A stretch of 64,000 bases of DNA from Psychrobacter pacificensis (GCF_900101915.1 NZ_FNAL01000006.1:100526-164525); one strand, 5' to 3'; positions 45,841 to 56,157 are shown, counted from the first letter of the stretch. Notes: a model not told the origin generated them from the letters alone. A program made the numbers and translations.

Positions 45841-46557
45841 ATGTCTCACGTATCGCGCCTGCAAGACCCAACGTTTTCATCTCATCAATTTATTCAACTG
45901 GCTTTAGATAACCAAGTACTTAAATTCGGCGAGTTTGTCCTCAAGTCTGGTCGTATCAGTCCATATTTTTTTAATGCAGGTCTGCTTGCAACGGGTGAGA
46001 TGTTATCACTGCTAGCACGTGGTTATGCAGATGCCTTAGCTGAACAGATAATTGCGGCAAATAATGACGGTAATGAGCAAGAGCTAGTCATCTTTGGTGC
46101 GGCTTATAAAGGTATTCCTTTTGTCGCAGCGACCGCCCAAGCGTTATGGCTACATCATGGCATCAATGCAAAATGGGGTTACAATCGTAAAGAAGCCAAA
46201 ACCCACGGTGAAGGGGGCAATTTGGTCGGTGCTGACGTAAGTGGAAAGGCTGTTTGGGTGCTTGACGATGTCATCACAGCAGGCACAGCGATGCGTGAAG
46301 TGGTCGAGATTTTAGAGCAAGCAGGAGCAAGCGTTGCGGGTATTATCGTCGCGCTTGATCGCAAAGAAAAAGGCCAAGCTGAGCACTCTGCTATTCAAGA
46401 GCTTGCTGCCACATTAGCAGTGCCAGTACGGGCATTGGTTGATATTGACGATTTAATCAGTTATCTGGCAGATGACCATGGTGCACAAAACGGCCAACAT
46501 AAAGACGCGACCCAGTTAGCCAAAATGCAACATTACCGTGAGCAGTACGGTGTATAG
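45841..46557 (+). CDS. pyrE: Orotate phosphoribosyltransferase
   Basis: 238 residues from the ATG at 45841, preceded by AGGA about 9 bases away. PRTase features are FVLKSGRISPYFFNAGLL, FGAAYKGIPFVAATA and the PRPP-binding WVLDDVITAGTAM. It transfers ribose-5-phosphate to orotate in UMP synthesis. It is about 25 residues longer than E. coli PyrE, mostly at the C-terminus (AQNGQHKDATQLAK). No attenuator hairpin of the rph-pyrE type was seen upstream. Confidence 0.95.
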   Translation: MSHVSRLQDPTFSSHQFIQLALDNQVLKFGEFVLKSGRISPYFFNAGLLATGEMLSLLARGYADALAEQIIAANNDGNEQELVIFGAAYKGIPFVAATAQALWLHHGINAKWGYNRKEAKTHGEGGNLVGADVSGKAVWVLDDVITAGTAMREVVEILEQAGASVAGIIVALDRKEKGQAEHSAIQELAATLAVPVRALVDIDDLISYLADDHGAQNGQHKDATQLAKMQHYREQYGV

Positions 46558-46609
46558 TTAGGCACTGAGCCTGTTTTATACTAATAATATAACGTAAGTG
46601 AGCCCTACC

Positions 46610-47593
46610 ATGAGTCAAACAATGAGCCAACAAAACCAAGAAAAATCGCTAAAAATACTCGTCATTATGGATCCTATCGAGCGGGTCAATTATAAAAAAG
46701 ACACCAGTCTCGCTATGATGTGGGCCGCTCAAGACCGTGGTCATCAGCTTGGTTACTGTCAGATTCATGACTTGTGGTTGGATCGTGGACAATTAATGGT
46801 CGATACTCAGCCGCTTACGGTGAAGCGTGATCCTGCAGATTTTTATACACTGGGTGATAAAACGACAGGCTCAGTTGCTGACTATGACGTGATTTTGATG
46901 CGCAAAGACCCACCGTTTGATATGCGCTTTATTTATGCCACTTATATGCTTGATCATGCCAAAGCAGCAGGCGTGCTCGTGGTCAACGATCCGCAAGCCA
47001 TCCGTGATTGTAATGAGAAATTATTTGCGACGTGGTTTAGTGAGTATATGAGCCCAACGATTGTGACCAGCAAACAGGCTCACATTCGCAAGTTTATCGC
47101 TGAGCATCAAGATGTCATCGTTAAGCCGCTAGATGGTATGGGCGGTACGGGTATCTTCCGTCTGACTGCTGATAGTCCAAATATTGGCGTGACGATTGAG
47201 GTGCTGACTGAGCTTGAGACTTTACCAATCATGGCGCAGCGTTATTTGCCAGAGATTAAAGCAGGTGATAAACGCGTACTTATTGTAGATGGCGTTGTGG
47301 TCGACTATAGCTTGGCGCGTATCCCAAGCAAAGGCGAGACCCGTGGCAATCTTGCCGCAGGTGGTAGCGGTGTGGCGATGCCATTAACCGATATTGAGCG
47401 TCAAGTGGCAGAAGTTGTGGCGCCGATTGTCAAAGAAAAAGGTCTGATGTTCGTGGGTTTGGACTTGATCGGTGGACGTATTACTGAGATTAATGTCACC
47501 AGCCCAACGTGCGTACGTGAGATTGATGATCAGTGCGGTACCGATATCGCGACCGACTTTATCATGGCAATCGAAAATAAATTTACGGTATAG
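46610..47593 (+). CDS. gshB: Glutathione synthetase
   Basis: 327 residues from the ATG at 46610; an in-frame GTG at 46598 is a poorer start. ATP-grasp features are KILVIMDPIERVNYKKDTSLAMM, VVNDPQAIRDCNEKLFATWF, VKPLDGMGGTGIFRL and RITEINVTSPTCVREI. It joins gamma-glutamylcysteine and glycine to form glutathione. Glutathione is the carrier whose persulfide the dioxygenase at 2 kb oxidises, though no regulatory link is visible. A terminator lies about 100 bases past the stop. Confidence 0.96.
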   Translation: MSQTMSQQNQEKSLKILVIMDPIERVNYKKDTSLAMMWAAQDRGHQLGYCQIHDLWLDRGQLMVDTQPLTVKRDPADFYTLGDKTTGSVADYDVILMRKDPPFDMRFIYATYMLDHAKAAGVLVVNDPQAIRDCNEKLFATWFSEYMSPTIVTSKQAHIRKFIAEHQDVIVKPLDGMGGTGIFRLTADSPNIGVTIEVLTELETLPIMAQRYLPEIKAGDKRVLIVDGVVVDYSLARIPSKGETRGNLAAGGSGVAMPLTDIERQVAEVVAPIVKEKGLMFVGLDLIGGRITEINVTSPTCVREIDDQCGTDIATDFIMAIENKFTV

Positions 47594-47690
47594 TTTTAGA
47601 CAGTCTAAGACAGATGTCCATTAAAGAAAGTACGTCTTAATACCTCGTTTATCATTGCCTTGTATGGTCGTGTGTCAGTAGTACATGACG

Positions 47691-47723
47691 CCAAGTCATG
47701 CCAGCTCATGGCTTGGTTTTTTT
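47691..47723 (+). terminator. Terminator after gshB
   Basis: CCAAG-TCATG pairs with CATG-GCTTGG (one mismatch) and is followed by seven T. Confidence 0.78.
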
Positions 47724-47870
47724 GTTATTTCTACTGCATAAAGTACTGTATATAAGACAATGATTTCCTCTATACTATGCGGGCTTTTACCGTGTCATTT
47801 TTTTAGTAAATGGCATCATAGTAGTAGGACAAATCCTTCATATAAGTAAAGTAAAGATAGGCAGATCTCC

Positions 47871-48956
47871 ATGAAAACACCGCATATATTGATGATGGCA
47901 GCTGGGACGGGCGGACATGTTTTTCCCGCGCTTGCAGTGAGCGATGAGCTGACCGGTCGCGGTGCGGTTATTCATTGGCTTGGAACGCCAAATGGTATGG
48001 AAAATGGTTTGGTTGAACCGACGGGTTATCCTTTTCATGCCATCAATATGCAGGGGCTGCGCGGTAAGGGCGTGGGTCGTTTAGTTAAGCTGCCAGTAAC
48101 GTTATTGTCAGCGACGATGGCTGCGGTGAAAGTGATTCGCAGCAATCAGATTGACGTGGTCGTTGGTTTTGGTGGCTATGTGAGTGCGCCTGGTGGACTT
48201 GCTGCACGTCTGACCAATACACCGCTGGTTATCCATGAACAAAATGCCATCGCTGGCATGAGCAATCGTTATCTGTCTAAGCTGTCTACCAAAGTATTAC
48301 AAGCATTCGAGAACACTTTTGCCAATAGTGAACAAGATGCCAAGCTTGAAACAGTTGGCAATCCTGTGCGTAACGCCATCACTGGTGTCGCAGAGCCAAA
48401 GGTGCGTTATGATATCAATGATAGCTCACCGCTTAAACTGCTGGTCGTGGGTGGCTCGCTTGGTGCTCAGGTATTAAATGAGACCGTGCCAAAAGCACTG
48501 GCTTTGCTAGACCAACCGTTTGAAGTCCTCCATCAATGCGGACGCAATAACGAAGCAGCCACTCAGGCGGCTTATAGTGAGCAAGATTTAAGCAAGCATC
48601 AGTTCACAGTGCAACCCTTTATCGATGATATGGCGGCGGCCTACAACTGGGCAGATATTATCGTTTGCCGCGCTGGTGCATTGACAGTGACTGAAATCCA
48701 AAATGTCGGTATTGCTGCTATTTTTGTACCGCTACCACATGCGGTTGATGATCATCAAACCGCCAATGCGCGCACATTGACCTCGCATGCTGCTGCGGTT
48801 TTATTGCCACAGTCAGAGCTAACGGCCAAACGTTTAAGCGATGAGCTTAGCGTACTCAATCGAGAGAAATGCCTTGAAATGGCCAAAAAAGGTCATGCGC
48901 TTGCCAATCGCAGTGCGAGTAAACAAGTGGCTGATATTATTTGGCAAGCCTTATAG
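47871..48956 (+). CDS. murG: Lipid II-forming GlcNAc transferase MurG
   Basis: 361 residues. The N-terminal GT-B motif AAGTGGHVFPALAV (about 10-23) and the UDP-GlcNAc motif around VVGGSLGAQVLNETV, plus VCRAGALTVTEIQNVGIAAIFVPLPHAVDDHQ, identify MurG. It adds GlcNAc to lipid I at the inner face of the membrane. It heads a conserved division and wall cluster, with murC 86 bases downstream. The gene has its own leader after the gshB terminator. Confidence 0.97.
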   Translation: MKTPHILMMAAGTGGHVFPALAVSDELTGRGAVIHWLGTPNGMENGLVEPTGYPFHAINMQGLRGKGVGRLVKLPVTLLSATMAAVKVIRSNQIDVVVGFGGYVSAPGGLAARLTNTPLVIHEQNAIAGMSNRYLSKLSTKVLQAFENTFANSEQDAKLETVGNPVRNAITGVAEPKVRYDINDSSPLKLLVVGGSLGAQVLNETVPKALALLDQPFEVLHQCGRNNEAATQAAYSEQDLSKHQFTVQPFIDDMAAAYNWADIIVCRAGALTVTEIQNVGIAAIFVPLPHAVDDHQTANARTLTSHAAAVLLPQSELTAKRLSDELSVLNREKCLEMAKKGHALANRSASKQVADIIWQAL

Positions 48957-49042
48957 TTTCGGCTTTTGCCACTCGTTATTTTTTACTGATCATATTTTAC
49001 TGTCCTTCAATTTTTATTATCCTTTAATAAAGAGAAAATTTT

Positions 49043-50482
49043 ATGTCTACCTCTGCCAAAGCCCTTCCTAAGCGTTTGATTGAAATACCAGAAATGCGCC
49101 GTATTCAGCATTTGCATTTTATTGGTATTGGTGGCTCAGGCATGTGCGGCATCGCTGAGGTAATGAACAATCAAGGTTATCAAGTCAGTGGTTCTGACAT
49201 TGCAGAAAGCCTGGTGACGAAGCGTCTACAGCAGATTGGTATCAAAATATCGATTGGTCATGATTCCAAAAATATTGCCAACGCTGACGTGATCGTCGTG
49301 TCATCAGCGATTGATCGTAGCAATCCTGAGGTAAAAGCCGCACTTGAAGCTCGCCTGCCAGTCGTACGCCGCGCCGATATGCTTGGCGAGTTGATGCGCT
49401 ATCGTCATGGTATTGCCGTTGCTGGTGCGCATGGTAAAACGACGACGACCAGTTTGCTCACCACCATGATGGCAGAGGGGCAATTGGATCCTACCTATGT
49501 GATTGGTGGTAAGCTAAATGCCTCAGGTAAAAATGCAGCACTAGGCAACAGCCGTTTCTTGGTAGCAGAAGCGGATGAGTCCGATGCGTCTTTTTTATCA
49601 CTGCGCCCAATGGCAGCAATTGTGACCAATATCGATCAAGATCACATGGAAACCTATGAGAACAGCTTCGATAAATTAAAAGCCGCATACATTCAGTTTT
49701 TGCAAAACATGCCGTTTTACGGGTTGGCCGTGGTATGCGGTGATGACCCTGAGCTGTATGCAATGATTGATGACATTGGTCGCCCAGTATTGACCTTTGG
49801 CCTTGAGCCTTTTAATGACGTACAAGCTGTCGATCTGGTGGCAGAAGGTACCAAGACGCACTTTACCGTATTGCGCCGTGACCGTAAGCCATTGCGTCTG
49901 ACATTAAACATACCTGGTACACATAATGTCTATAATGCACTGGCTGCTATCACCATGGCAACGGATGAAGGTGTCGATGATGCCGCGATTGAGCGTGCCC
50001 TACAGAAGTTTGCAGGGGTAGGCCGCCGATTTGAGCAGCATGCCTCAGTCGATATCGATGATGGCAATGTCCTATTGATTGATGATTACGGTCATCATCC
50101 AAAAGAAGTTGACGCAACCATCAAAGCCGCTCGCCAAAGCTTTCCTGATCGCCGTTTAGTGATGTTATTTCAACCGCATCGTTATAGCCGTACCCGTGAT
50201 TGTTATGACGATTTTGTCGAAGTGCTATCAAGTGTTGATGAGCTGCTACTATTGGATGTATATTCAGCAGGTGAAAGCCCGATTATAGGCGCTGATACCA
50301 AATCGTTGGCACGCAGTATCCGTCTGCGCGGTGAAGTTGAACCGACGATTATTGACAAAGACAATCTTGCCCCTGTGATGCAGCGTTTATTAAAAGCCAA
50401 TGACATGCTTATCACGCAAGGCGCGGGTAATGTGGGGCATATCGCTATTGATTTGGCTGCCAATAATCTTTACATCAAGTAA
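49043..50482 (+). CDS. murC: UDP-N-acetylmuramate--L-alanine ligase
   Basis: 479 residues. [17 protein letters not shown] (about 26-42) opens the Rossmann domain. [10 protein letters not shown] is the ATP loop, and [10 protein letters not shown] near the C-terminal third is the Mur-ligase lysine/histidine region. MurC adds L-alanine to UDP-MurNAc. ddlB follows after 23 bases. GAGAAAA precedes the ATG. Order murG-murC-ddl-ftsQ-ftsA-ftsZ is typical of gammaproteobacteria. Confidence 0.97.
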   Translation: MSTSAKALPKRLIEIPEMRRIQHLHFIGIGGSGMCGIAEVMNNQGYQVSGSDIAESLVTKRLQQIGIKISIGHDSKNIANADVIVVSSAIDRSNPEVKAALEARLPVVRRADMLGELMRYRHGIAVAGAHGKTTTTSLLTTMMAEGQLDPTYVIGGKLNASGKNAALGNSRFLVAEADESDASFLSLRPMAAIVTNIDQDHMETYENSFDKLKAAYIQFLQNMPFYGLAVVCGDDPELYAMIDDIGRPVLTFGLEPFNDVQAVDLVAEGTKTHFTVLRRDRKPLRLTLNIPGTHNVYNALAAITMATDEGVDDAAIERALQKFAGVGRRFEQHASVDIDDGNVLLIDDYGHHPKEVDATIKAARQSFPDRRLVMLFQPHRYSRTRDCYDDFVEVLSSVDELLLLDVYSAGESPIIGADTKSLARSIRLRGEVEPTIIDKDNLAPVMQRLLKANDMLITQGAGNVGHIAIDLAANNLYIK

Positions 50483-50505
50483 GCTAAAATTTAGGAACTA
50501 TCTTC

Positions 50506-51606
50506 ATGACGACTAATAATAAAGAAAACATGAGTACTCAGAACCTCGCTATCGATGATACCGAAGATAGATCAGCCATCACCAATCCAGAACCAGCATT
50601 GGCGGCGGCTGCACAAGCAGGACAAAGCGACGCGAGCATTTCGCCAAATGAGGAAGAGAATAAAAAATCTATCAGTACGATGACTGGTCATGTAAAAGAT
50701 GCCGCTCAGTTTGGCAGGGTCGCTGTGATCTATGGTGGTAGCAGCAATGAGCGCAGCGTGTCTTTGGATAGCGGTGCGGCTGTATTGCAGGCACTGCAAA
50801 ACCAAGGTGTCGACGCCACTCATTTTGATCCTAAGCATCAAGACATCACAGAATTACGTGATTACGATCGCGTGTTTAATGTCTTGCACGGTCGTGGCGG
50901 CGAAGACGGTCTACTGCAAGGTGTATTACAGTGGTTTGATATACCGCAAACGGGATCTGGCGTTTTGGCATCAGCATTAGGTATGGACAAAGTGCGTACC
51001 AAACAGCTCTGGCAAGGTTGCGGCTTATCCACAGCACCGTTTTCATTATTGACGGCTGATACCGACTGGCAGCAAGTGGTCAATATGCTAGGACTGCCGC
51101 TTATCATTAAACCCGTTCACGAAGGCTCAAGTATTGGCATGACCAAGGTCAATCATCTCGATGAATTGCCTGCGGCCTATGCTACTGCCGTACAGTGTGG
51201 TGATGCCGTGATGGCTGAGCGCTGGATCACAGGTCGTGAGTTTACGATTGTGATTATCGATGACGAAGCTTATCCTGTCATTCGACTTGAGCCTGCTGAT
51301 ATCACCAATTTCTATGACTTTGAGGCCAAGTATAATCGTAACGATACCAGCTACTATATTCCTTGCGGATTGAGCGCTGCTGATGAGAAGCATCTGCAAG
51401 AGTTAAGTCTGGCGGCATTCCGTGCTGTAGATGCAAAAGGTTGGGGACGTATTGACGCCATGCAGGATGAAGCAGGGAATTTCTGGTTGCTTGAGATCAA
51501 TACCGTGCCCGGTATGACCAGTCATAGTTTGGTACCAATGGCAGCCAAAGCTAGAGGCATGGATTTTGACACATTGTGCTGGCACATATTATCTCAGACA
51601 GTCTAA
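50506..51606 (+). CDS. ddlB: D-alanine--D-alanine ligase with N-terminal extension
   Basis: 366 residues. The Ddl domain proper starts near residue 68 (FGRVAVIYGGSSNERSVSLDSG), so about 65 residues of polar, low-complexity sequence precede it. AGGA upstream supports the first ATG (50506); an ATG at 50530 is close, and neither removes the extension. ATP-grasp features: PLIIKPVHEGSSIGMTKV, RIDAMQDEAGNFWLLEINTVPGMTSHSLVPMAA. It makes D-Ala-D-Ala for MurF. It is the last gene before a 513-bp gap ahead of ftsQ. Confidence 0.95.
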   Translation: MTTNNKENMSTQNLAIDDTEDRSAITNPEPALAAAAQAGQSDASISPNEEENKKSISTMTGHVKDAAQFGRVAVIYGGSSNERSVSLDSGAAVLQALQNQGVDATHFDPKHQDITELRDYDRVFNVLHGRGGEDGLLQGVLQWFDIPQTGSGVLASALGMDKVRTKQLWQGCGLSTAPFSLLTADTDWQQVVNMLGLPLIIKPVHEGSSIGMTKVNHLDELPAAYATAVQCGDAVMAERWITGREFTIVIIDDEAYPVIRLEPADITNFYDFEAKYNRNDTSYYIPCGLSAADEKHLQELSLAAFRAVDAKGWGRIDAMQDEAGNFWLLEINTVPGMTSHSLVPMAAKARGMDFDTLCWHILSQTV

Positions 51607-52119
51607 TTTTTTGATGTGGCGCTCATCATATTTATCACGATTTTTTAGCAATGAGTCTGATGACAACCATATTGAGTAAATGAGCTATGTTAAAGCATGG
51701 GCAATGAGAAATTATATAGAGGTTTATAATTTCTCAGCTTTATCACTTTTGTAGCATGGCGATTTTAGTCAAAAAAGCCGTCAATGTATCACTAGAGCTG
51801 CTATAACATAGCTTCATGTAAACTTGTGTAAATTCAAGGCTACTAGCGAGCGTTACGCTATTGTTTGCCTATAAAATACGTTAATATTGTAAGAATAGCT
51901 TTGTTTTAGTAATATTTACGTTTTTTGTAGGGATAACCTATAAGTTATTCATAACCTAAGAAAAATGTTACGTTTAAATAAGAATAATCGCTGACTATCA
52001 GTCTTTTTATTGACAGTCTTTGATAATATATTGCTTTAATAAGCTTCTGCAAAAACTTGCAGATTTACGTCAATAATTAGCATGATCAGTTTTATGCAAA
52101 TATAGGGACAAAGGTCGTT
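51607..52119. other. 513-bp gap between ddlB and ftsQ
   Basis: No gene seen. In many relatives ddl and ftsQ almost touch, so the gap suggests a separate ftsQAZ promoter. A TTGACA near 52011 could be a -35 box, but no well-spaced -10 was certain. Confidence 0.45.
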
Positions 52120-52914
52120 ATGGCTCAAACTGTCAACGAGGTAACTGACTTGATGAGTGATAAAGCCGGTCGCCCAGCATCCAAACTCCAATTACCAACC
52201 TCGGCCCGATATCTTTTTATGATATTGGTATTAGGATTATTGGTACTAATATTGATAATGGGTGGTAAAGCGTTACGTGATGCACCGCCTGCTGAGATTC
52301 ATATCAGCAATCAAGGGCTCTCTACCGCTCAATACAACTCATTGCAGACAGTGATGGATCAGCAAAAGGTCAGCAGTTTTTTTACTTCTGATTTGCAAGC
52401 ATTAAGAGATATTACGACAAGCCTTGCATGGGTTGATCAAGTGAGTATCTCTCGAGACTGGCAACGCGGCATTGTAGTTACTGCACTACCTAAGCAAGCA
52501 GTCGCTAATTTTGGAACAGAGCGCTTGGTTGATGCCAAAGGATCTGTGTTCGTTCCTGCTGATAGTAGCGACTTGACGCAAGAGCGCTTTGCTACTCTGC
52601 AAGGTGAAATGGCTCAAGCGCCAGTCATTATGCAGCAAATGCAGCAAGTCAATGATTGGTATGCGCCACTTGATATGCAGGTTGAAGACATTATTTTGTC
52701 ACCAAGAATGACTTGGCTCATTCGTTTTGATAATGGCTTGCGCGTCATCGTCGATAATGAGAACACCGCACAAAAATTACTGAATCTAAGCCAGTTACTT
52801 GGTAATCAGTTAAGCGGACGCCGAGATGAGATGCAATCTGTAGACTTACGCTACAAGAATGGTTTTACGATTGCCTGGGATATGTCAGCGCCGCCAGTTG
52901 ATGAGCCCAAATAA
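52120..52914 (+). CDS. ftsQ: Cell division protein FtsQ
   Basis: 264 residues. A cytoplasmic head of about 30 residues, one membrane helix (YLFMILVLGLLVLILIMGG), then a POTRA domain (IHISNQGLSTAQYNSLQTVMDQQKVSSFF) and the FtsQ beta domain with SPRMTWLIRFDNGLRVIVDN. FtsQ links early and late divisome proteins (FtsB/FtsL) in the periplasm. AGGG and AAAGG precede the ATG. The gene lies 157 bases ahead of ftsA. Confidence 0.92.
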   Translation: MAQTVNEVTDLMSDKAGRPASKLQLPTSARYLFMILVLGLLVLILIMGGKALRDAPPAEIHISNQGLSTAQYNSLQTVMDQQKVSSFFTSDLQALRDITTSLAWVDQVSISRDWQRGIVVTALPKQAVANFGTERLVDAKGSVFVPADSSDLTQERFATLQGEMAQAPVIMQQMQQVNDWYAPLDMQVEDIILSPRMTWLIRFDNGLRVIVDNENTAQKLLNLSQLLGNQLSGRRDEMQSVDLRYKNGFTIAWDMSAPPVDEPK

Positions 52915-53071
52915 TTGAAGTAATACTGATGAGTGGTTACTTGAGTCGAAACTGTTTGCCCAAAATGAATAATATATGTACAACATCATAGCGTATTAAC
53001 AGCGCTTTTTTTAATGATTCAATAGGATGGCATTATTTGCGCTCCTATTTAGTAATAATTTGTCTGCTACC

Positions 53072-54364
53072 ATGAAATATAACGAAAATTTGGTTGTTGT
53101 CCATCTAAGTGCCACGGCAGTGTATGTCGTAATTGGCAATGTTGTCTCTGCAAAAGACATTCGTATCTTAGGCGTAGGGCAAGTTAAAAATAGCGATTTT
53201 TATCAAGGCCAAATTAAGCATCGTGAACGCCTACAAGGTGCTATCAAGCAAGCCATCCAAGAAGCAGAGGATACTGCCAATTGCCGCGTGCATAGCGTGT
53301 GGTTGACGCTCGCAACACCTGAGCTATCTAGTAAAAACAGTGCTGGAGAGGTGAGGGTTGAGGACGAGTTCGTACGTGCCAAAGATATGGTACAGGCCTT
53401 GTCTAATGCCAAGTCGCGCGATCTGCCATCCGATTACTATCTCATGCATTGCTGCCAGCAAGGTATCTATGTTGATGATCAAGACTTCATGGTCGACGAT
53501 GTAATTGAGATGATGGCACATAATATCACTGTGATGTATCACATGATGATGATGCCTGTCGCTAGCCGCCAAAATATTCAAAAACTACTACAAAGCTGCG
53601 ATGTCGGTATTGACCATATCGTATTTGATGCAGTGACCAGTGCTGAATACAGTTTAATGACCGAAGAGCGTCAGCAAGGGGTTTGCTTGGTAGATATCGG
53701 TGCCAGTACGACCAGTATTTGTGTTTACAAAGAAAATAAATTGATTTTTACGCATTGTATTGCTACTGGCAGCCATGAAGTAACAATGGATATTTCAGCT
53801 GATTTTGGTATATCGATGATTGAAGCTGAGAAACTGAAAAAGTCTCATGGTACGGCTGATGCCAATAGTGTCGACCCAAGCTCATTCTTTTTGTTTAAAC
53901 CGCAAGGATCGAGCGATGAAATCAACATCGGTATCTATAATTTAGCACGTATCATTGAAGCGCGTTATGTGCAGATATTCACTGAAGTCGCTCGTCAACT
54001 GCATGAAGCAGGTTTAATAGGCTATATTGACAAAGGTATCGTGCTGACAGGCGGCGGTAGTACGATTAAAGGAATGATACCGTTTGCTAAACGGCTGCTC
54101 AAAATGCCAGTGGTATTGACCAATACGCATCCTGCTATTAGTGCTTACAATCATTTTGATAACGATGAGTCATTTAAACAGCTTAATAGTCAGGTCAATG
54201 ACCGGGCTTACCAAACAGCTTTTGGCACACTATTATATAGTCAAAGTGAGCAGTTTCGCCGCAGTGAAAAAAGCGAACCTGATACGATTCAAAAAAATCG
54301 AGTCACAGGGGTCTTTCAAAGCGCAGGCAAACGTTTTGCTGATGTGTTGAAAAAAATACTATAG
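53072..54364 (+). CDS. ftsA: Cell division protein FtsA, unusual ATP-binding N-terminus
   Basis: 430 residues from the ATG at 53072; an in-frame ATG at 53027 sits directly on its AGG and is less likely. The actin-like fold is clear: VCLVDIGASTTSICVY (D208, phosphate-2 loop) and GIVLTGGGSTIKGM (adenosine motif, near 327). The phosphate-1 loop, normally DIGT near the N-terminus, reads LSAT (12-15). A C-terminal amphipathic helix (GVFQSAGKRFADVLKKIL) should bind membrane. FtsA tethers FtsZ. ATP binding may be altered; other motifs remain. Confidence 0.93.
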   Translation: MKYNENLVVVHLSATAVYVVIGNVVSAKDIRILGVGQVKNSDFYQGQIKHRERLQGAIKQAIQEAEDTANCRVHSVWLTLATPELSSKNSAGEVRVEDEFVRAKDMVQALSNAKSRDLPSDYYLMHCCQQGIYVDDQDFMVDDVIEMMAHNITVMYHMMMMPVASRQNIQKLLQSCDVGIDHIVFDAVTSAEYSLMTEERQQGVCLVDIGASTTSICVYKENKLIFTHCIATGSHEVTMDISADFGISMIEAEKLKKSHGTADANSVDPSSFFLFKPQGSSDEINIGIYNLARIIEARYVQIFTEVARQLHEAGLIGYIDKGIVLTGGGSTIKGMIPFAKRLLKMPVVLTNTHPAISAYNHFDNDESFKQLNSQVNDRAYQTAFGTLLYSQSEQFRRSEKSEPDTIQKNRVTGVFQSAGKRFADVLKKIL

Positions 54365-54634
54365 ACATACTTACCAAACATGTAGAGCATAAGCGCTTTT
54401 GTAGGATGCTCTTAAATAAAGTAAGTAAAAATTGAAGTCATATTGAAAGTAATACGCTAAGCAGTAACAGTAATACCTTAAGCGATGATGACCTATTATG
54501 GTCCGCGCTGAACTATTTGATCCATAGCCCTGTTTTATTTAAATACATTTATATATAGTATGTCGATAGCGCGCCATATGAGTGCGTTACTACGTATCGA
54601 CCTACACGCTATCTGCAACTGGAGAATCTTTTTT

Positions 54635-55840
54635 ATGTCAAAATACACCATGCCAGATGATAACCAGCTTCAAAATAACGGCCAAGCGAGCTTCACTGTA
54701 TTCGGTGTTGGCGGCGGCGGCGGTAATGCGGTTGAACATATGGTACAACAAGGGATTAGAGGTGTAACGTTCGTCTGTGCTAATACAGATAAGCAAGCGC
54801 TAGATCGTCTGACTGCACCGCACAAACTACAACTTGGTGCAAAAACGAACCGTGGTCTAGGTGCAGGTGCAAATCCAGAAGTTGGTCGTGAAGCAGCAGA
54901 AAGCGAAGAAGAAGCTATCCGTGCATTGCTTGAAAACTCAGATATGGTATTTATCACTGCTGGTATGGGTGGTGGTACAGGTACAGGTGCAGCACCCGTG
55001 GTTGCACGTATTGCCAAAGAAATGGAGGTGTTGACGGTTGCGGTTGTGACCACACCATTTAAATTTGAAGGTGGCAAACGTATTAAAGCTGCGAAAGCAG
55101 GTATCGAGCAGTTGACTAATTTCGTGGACTCGATTATCACGATTCCAAACGACAAGCTTATGAGCGTATACGGTAACATCTCTATGCAAGACGCTTTCAA
55201 AAAAGCGGACGATGTTTTGCTACATGCGGTTCAAGGTATTGCAGAGACTATCGCCAGCGAAGGTATGATCAATATTGACTTTAACGATATCCGTACGGCA
55301 ATGACGGCTAAAGGTCATGCAATGATGGGTATTGGCCGTGCAAGTGGCGATGATCGTGCACGTCAAGCCACCGAAAAAGCCATCAGATCACCACTACTTG
55401 ATGATTTACGTCTAGAAAATGCGAAAGGTCTATTGGTCAACGTGATTTCTTCTGAGTCATTATCACTGGACGAGATGAGCAAAATCAGCATTATAGTCGA
55501 AGAGATTACTGATATCGACGATGCTCATATTTTCTACGGCTCTGTAATCGATGAAAAAATGGGTGATGACTTGCATGTAACGGTTATTGCAACAGGTCTG
55601 ACCTTAGATGAAAACGCAGGGCAAGAGCCAGAAGTGGTTGAGCAACCTGTTCCTTCTGTCAATAGTACACAACCCGTTGATCCTAATGTACATACCAGTG
55701 CATTAAATAGTCAGAAGAAATCACAAGCTCAACTGCATCAAGATAACGTTAATACTGCACGTCCAAGCGCGCCTCAAGAGCAGACAAAAACTAAAACCAA
55801 TAGCATCCAAGACTATCTGAAGCGTCAACAGAACAAATAG
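54635..55840 (+). CDS. ftsZ: Cell division GTPase FtsZ
   Basis: 401 residues from the ATG at 54635 with GGAGA upstream; the frame from 54560 has no such site. The tubulin signature GMGGGTGTGAAPVVA, the GGGGNAVEHMV opening and NDKL loop are all intact. A disordered Gln/Pro-rich linker leads to a conserved C-terminal peptide, NSIQDYLKRQQNK, which binds FtsA and ZipA. It forms the Z ring that the ZapA protein at 22.7 kb would bundle. A strong terminator follows, so lpxC is separately controlled or read through. Confidence 0.97.
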   Translation: MSKYTMPDDNQLQNNGQASFTVFGVGGGGGNAVEHMVQQGIRGVTFVCANTDKQALDRLTAPHKLQLGAKTNRGLGAGANPEVGREAAESEEEAIRALLENSDMVFITAGMGGGTGTGAAPVVARIAKEMEVLTVAVVTTPFKFEGGKRIKAAKAGIEQLTNFVDSIITIPNDKLMSVYGNISMQDAFKKADDVLLHAVQGIAETIASEGMINIDFNDIRTAMTAKGHAMMGIGRASGDDRARQATEKAIRSPLLDDLRLENAKGLLVNVISSESLSLDEMSKISIIVEEITDIDDAHIFYGSVIDEKMGDDLHVTVIATGLTLDENAGQEPEVVEQPVPSVNSTQPVDPNVHTSALNSQKKSQAQLHQDNVNTARPSAPQEQTKTKTNSIQDYLKRQQNK

Positions 55841-55857
55841 TTTTTTAGTATTAAATT

Positions 55858-55890
55858 AAAAAAAGCCAGCGCTCAAACGCTGGCTTTTTT
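55858..55890 (+). terminator. Terminator after ftsZ
   Basis: AAAAGCCAGCG and CGCTGGCTTTT pair around a short loop and end in six T. Confidence 0.9.
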
Positions 55891-55951
55891 GTGTCTACAT
55901 ACAAAAGACTGGCCTATAAAAGGAGAGTAACACAATCAGGAGTATCGCAAA

Positions 55952-56095
55952 ATGTTTCTGATCGAAAAAATATATCCAGAATCTAGTGTTTCGAAGCCTT
56001 CAACAGGGCATAAAACTGTGAAAATATATGATGAGATAATGACGATAAGTGTTATCAATCAAAGAGATAAGGAAATTAACCCTTTTTATTTGTAG
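55952..56095 (+). CDS. Possible 47-residue small ORF between ftsZ and lpxC
   Basis: ATG at 55952 with AGGAG about 9 bases upstream, reading MFLIEKIYPESSVSKPSTGH onward to INPFYL. It ends 62 bases before the lpxC start. Codon use is ordinary, and no family was recognised. It may be a leader peptide or chance. Confidence 0.28.
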   Translation: MFLIEKIYPESSVSKPSTGHKTVKIYDEIMTISVINQRDKEINPFYL

Positions 56096-56157
56096 CGGAT
56101 ATGGGGAAGGTAGTGGTACACTATGTCAATTGTAACAAAATATGTGAGAAGACAGCC

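Noticed and set aside
54670..55200. 176-residue minus-strand frame inside ftsZ
   Set aside because: It is an antisense shadow of ftsZ, with proline/serine-rich composition reflecting glycine codons on the other strand.
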